This document shows, one piece after another, positions 8,378 through 10,128 of a DNA stretch of 10,128 nt. The stretch is taken from the NCBI GenBank assembly GCA_030445875.1, contig JASUSX010000051.1:1-10128 (forward strand), in the 5' to 3' direction. Numbering within the stretch: the stretch's first letter is position 1; each line of letters opens with the position of its first letter. The stretch comes from Clostridia bacterium. GTDB lineage: Bacteria; Bacillota; DSM-521; Neomoorellales; Neomoorellaceae. The translations under genes and the position numbers were made by a program. Under the pieces are notes generated by a model, which had not been told where the DNA came from, did no database searches, and saw only the letters and a program-made list of their open reading frames with translations.

Positions 8378-9220
8378 TTGCGGCGGCGGGAATGGCCAGA
8401 TTACCTGGGTATTACAGCCGGCACCTTGATTACCGCCCTTGGACTGGTACTCTTCCTGGTACCCAACAGGATAGCCGCCGGGGGTGTCAGCGGCCTGGCG
8501 ACGGTCCTACATTATATCTTTGGTTGGCCGGTGGGCCTGACTATGCTGGCCCTTAATATTCCCCTCTTTCTGGCCGGGCTCAAGGTCCTGGGCTGGAAAT
8601 TCGGCCTCAAGACCCTGTATGGCACCCTCGTACTTTCCCTTTTTACTGATCTCCTGGCCCTCCGGCTGCACGCGCCTACAGCCAATGCCCTGCTGGCCGC
8701 GATCTACGGCGGTCTCATGAGCGGCGTGGGGCTGGGGGTGGTCTTCCGTTACGGGGGGAGTACCGGCGGCACTGACCTGGCGGCCCTCCTTTTTCGCCAC
8801 TTCCTCCATATCGGTGCCGGGTTGGGCCTGCTCCTGGTAGACGCCCTGGTCATCACCCTGGCAGGGCTGGCCTTTAATGTGGAGCTGGCCCTCTATGCCC
8901 TGCTGGCCTTAATCCTGACCAGCCGGGCGATTGACGCCATCCAGGAAGGCGGCGGTTACGCCAAAGCGGCCCTGATCATTTCCGACCATACCGAGGAAAT
9001 CGCCCGGCAGGTAATGGCGCAGCTGGACCGCGGCGCCACGGGCCTGGCCGGGCGCGGCCTTTATACCCGGCAGGAACGGGAGATCCTGCTGGTAGTGGTC
9101 CAGCGCTCTGAAGTCAGCCGCCTGAAATCCCTGGTGGCGGAGATTGATCCGGGGGCTTTTGTCATTGTCAGCAATACCCATGAAGTTCTGGGCGAAGGTT
9201 TTCGCCAGTGGAGGAGATGA
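8378..9220 (+). CDS. YitT-family (UPF0750) integral membrane protein
   Basis: This 280-residue protein matches the YitT family, membrane proteins of unknown transport or signalling role common in Firmicutes. The N-terminal two thirds hold about five or six hydrophobic segments (about 11-29, 52-70, 78-97, 103-125, 147-166, 168-183). Family hallmarks are LVPNRIAAGGVSGLATVL (27-44) and the glycine-rich GGSTGGTD (126-133). The C-terminal soluble part, about residues 190-275, resembles the DUF2179 domain (GRGLYTRQEREILLVVV at 226-241, SNTHEVLGEGF at 265-275). TTG 8378 is used because AGGGGGTG (8365-8372) lies five bases upstream and no in-frame ATG or GTG serves better. Its stop codon overlaps the start of the transketolase subunit gene (ATGA at 9217-9220), so the two are likely translationally coupled. 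The substrate is unknown. Confidence 0.93.
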   Translation: MRRREWPDYLGITAGTLITALGLVLFLVPNRIAAGGVSGLATVLHYIFGWPVGLTMLALNIPLFLAGLKVLGWKFGLKTLYGTLVLSLFTDLLALRLHAPTANALLAAIYGGLMSGVGLGVVFRYGGSTGGTDLAALLFRHFLHIGAGLGLLLVDALVITLAGLAFNVELALYALLALILTSRAIDAIQEGGGYAKAALIISDHTEEIARQVMAQLDRGATGLAGRGLYTRQEREILLVVVQRSEVSRLKSLVAEIDPGAFVIVSNTHEVLGEGFRQWRR

Positions 9221-10041
9221 AGGGTTTGAGCGGAGATTTTCCCGAGTTAACGGCAACAGCACGGCGGTTACGACGGCACATTGTCAGCATGGTGGGGGCG
9301 GCCGGTTCCGGTCACCCGGGGGGGTCTTTATCAGCCGTAGAGATCATGACGGCCCTCTACTTTAAGGTTATGCGCCTGGACCCGGCCCGGCCGGACTGGC
9401 CGGAGCGTGACCGCTTCGTCCTGTCCAAGGGCCACGCTGCCCCGGTCCTTTATGCCGCTCTGGCCGAAAGGGGCTTTTTCCCGCTGGAGCAGCTTACCAC
9501 CCTGCGCCAACTGGGCAGCCCCCTGCAGGGGCACCCGGACCGCAAGTCCCTGCCGGGGGTGGAGGTGTCCACCGGTTCTCTGGGCCACGGCCTGGCCGTA
9601 GCCAACGGCATAGCCCTGGCCGGCCGCTTGGACGGGCGGGATTACAACGTCTATGTCCTCCTGGGCGACGGCGAGCTGGAAGAGGGTATGGTCTGGGAAG
9701 GGGCCATGGCCGCCGCCCATTACCGCCTGGATAACCTGACGGCCATCGTGGATCATAATCACCTGCAGATTGACGGCCGGGTGGAGGATGTCCTGTCCCC
9801 GGAACCGGTGGCCGCTAAATTCCGCGCCTTCGGCTGGGAGGTACTGAACATCGACGGCCACGACTTCGGGCCAATCCTGGCCGCCCTGGACCGGGCCCGG
9901 GAGGTAAAGGGCAAACCTACAGTTATTATCGCTGAGACCATCAAGGGCAAAGGCGTTTCCTTCATGGAAAATGAAGCCGGCTGGCACGGTAAAGCCCCCA
10001 AGCCGGAGGAAGTGGAGGAGGCCCTGGCCGAGCTGGGCTGA
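9217..10041 (+). CDS. Transketolase, N-terminal subunit (split enzyme)
   Basis: This is the thiamine diphosphate-binding half of a two-subunit transketolase, which moves two-carbon ketol units between sugar phosphates in the non-oxidative pentose phosphate pathway. At 274 residues it has the length of a stand-alone N-terminal subunit; fused transketolases are about 660. Motifs: GSGHPGG (30-36), SKGHAAP (70-76), QGHPD (104-108), GDGELEEGMVWEGAM (150-164) ending 31 residues on in the Mg-binding Asn of NHLQIDG (181-187), and GWHGKAP (255-261). Catalytic His candidates are 33, 73 and 106. ATG 9217 overlaps the upstream stop and gives strong coupling, though GGAGG sits only two bases away; TTG 9226 (11 bases after GGAGG) and GTG 9208 are alternatives. 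The C-terminal subunit is needed for activity and should follow directly. Confidence 0.96.
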   Translation: MKGLSGDFPELTATARRLRRHIVSMVGAAGSGHPGGSLSAVEIMTALYFKVMRLDPARPDWPERDRFVLSKGHAAPVLYAALAERGFFPLEQLTTLRQLGSPLQGHPDRKSLPGVEVSTGSLGHGLAVANGIALAGRLDGRDYNVYVLLGDGELEEGMVWEGAMAAAHYRLDNLTAIVDHNHLQIDGRVEDVLSPEPVAAKFRAFGWEVLNIDGHDFGPILAALDRAREVKGKPTVIIAETIKGKGVSFMENEAGWHGKAPKPEEVEEALAELG

Positions 10042-10078
10042 ACGCTGCCCAATGAGGGGCTGGCACCCGCCGCCGACG

Positions 10079-10128
10079 ATGGCCGGCAACGAAGGCATGT
10101 CCCGGAGCCGCGAAGGAGCGGGCCAGGT
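10079..10128 (+). CDS. Probable start of transketolase C-terminal subunit (partial)
   Basis: An open frame runs off the window end. From ATG 10079 it reads MAGNEGMSRSREGAGQ. Transketolase C-terminal subunits usually begin with a short leader and a TREGYG-like motif, so SREGAGQ may be its equivalent, and this subunit normally follows the N-terminal one directly. The start is unsure: ATG 10052, 10079 and 10097 share this frame and none has a clear ribosome binding site. Only about 16 residues are visible, so the call rests mainly on context. Confidence 0.45.
   Translation, partial: MAGNEGMSRSREGAGQ

Noticed and set aside
9331..10098. Long open frame of 255 codons on the - strand.
   Set aside because: It is antisense to the transketolase gene, follows its codon pattern in a GC-rich region and shows no family motif.

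Overview
The window looks like chromosome of a moderately GC-rich Firmicute of the class Clostridia, most likely Moorella or a close thermophilic relative. That assignment is inference. It rests on the hpf-secA-prfB order, the strong AGGAGG-type ribosome binding sites, the frequent GTG/TTG starts and the clostridial radical SAM and YitT-type proteins. No rRNA, tRNA, CRISPR array, IS element or phage gene was seen. All supported genes lie on the + strand.

Region 1 (1-1684), stress and stationary-phase genes: a cold-shock protein gene closed by a terminator; a long-form hibernation promoting factor gene (hpf) with its own sigma-H-like promoter and terminator; and an unrecognised two-part conserved protein with another sigma-H-like promoter.

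Region 2 (1685-5677), housekeeping: secA (protein export motor) and prfB (peptide chain release factor 2) appear to form one transcription unit. It starts at a promoter and structured leader before secA and ends at a strong terminator after prfB. prfB is interrupted by an in-frame TGA and needs +1 programmed frameshifting; its upstream Shine-Dalgarno-like stimulator is shorter than the usual AGGGGG.

Region 3 (5676-7940), a probable two-gene operon: a radical SAM protein of unknown substrate and a winged-helix regulator-like protein, running from a TTGACA promoter followed by three 9-bp TTGGGT repeats to a strong terminator.

Region 4 (8028-10128): a small two-cluster ferredoxin-like protein, then a YitT-family membrane protein with a sigma-H-like promoter. 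The stop codon of the YitT gene overlaps the start of the N-terminal subunit of a split transketolase. The window ends in what is probably the start of the C-terminal subunit.

I did not find a clear new defence or mobile system. The signals most worth following are the three sigma-H-like promoters of matching layout, the weakened prfB frameshift stimulator, the uncharacterised radical SAM/HTH pair and the repeats in its leader.
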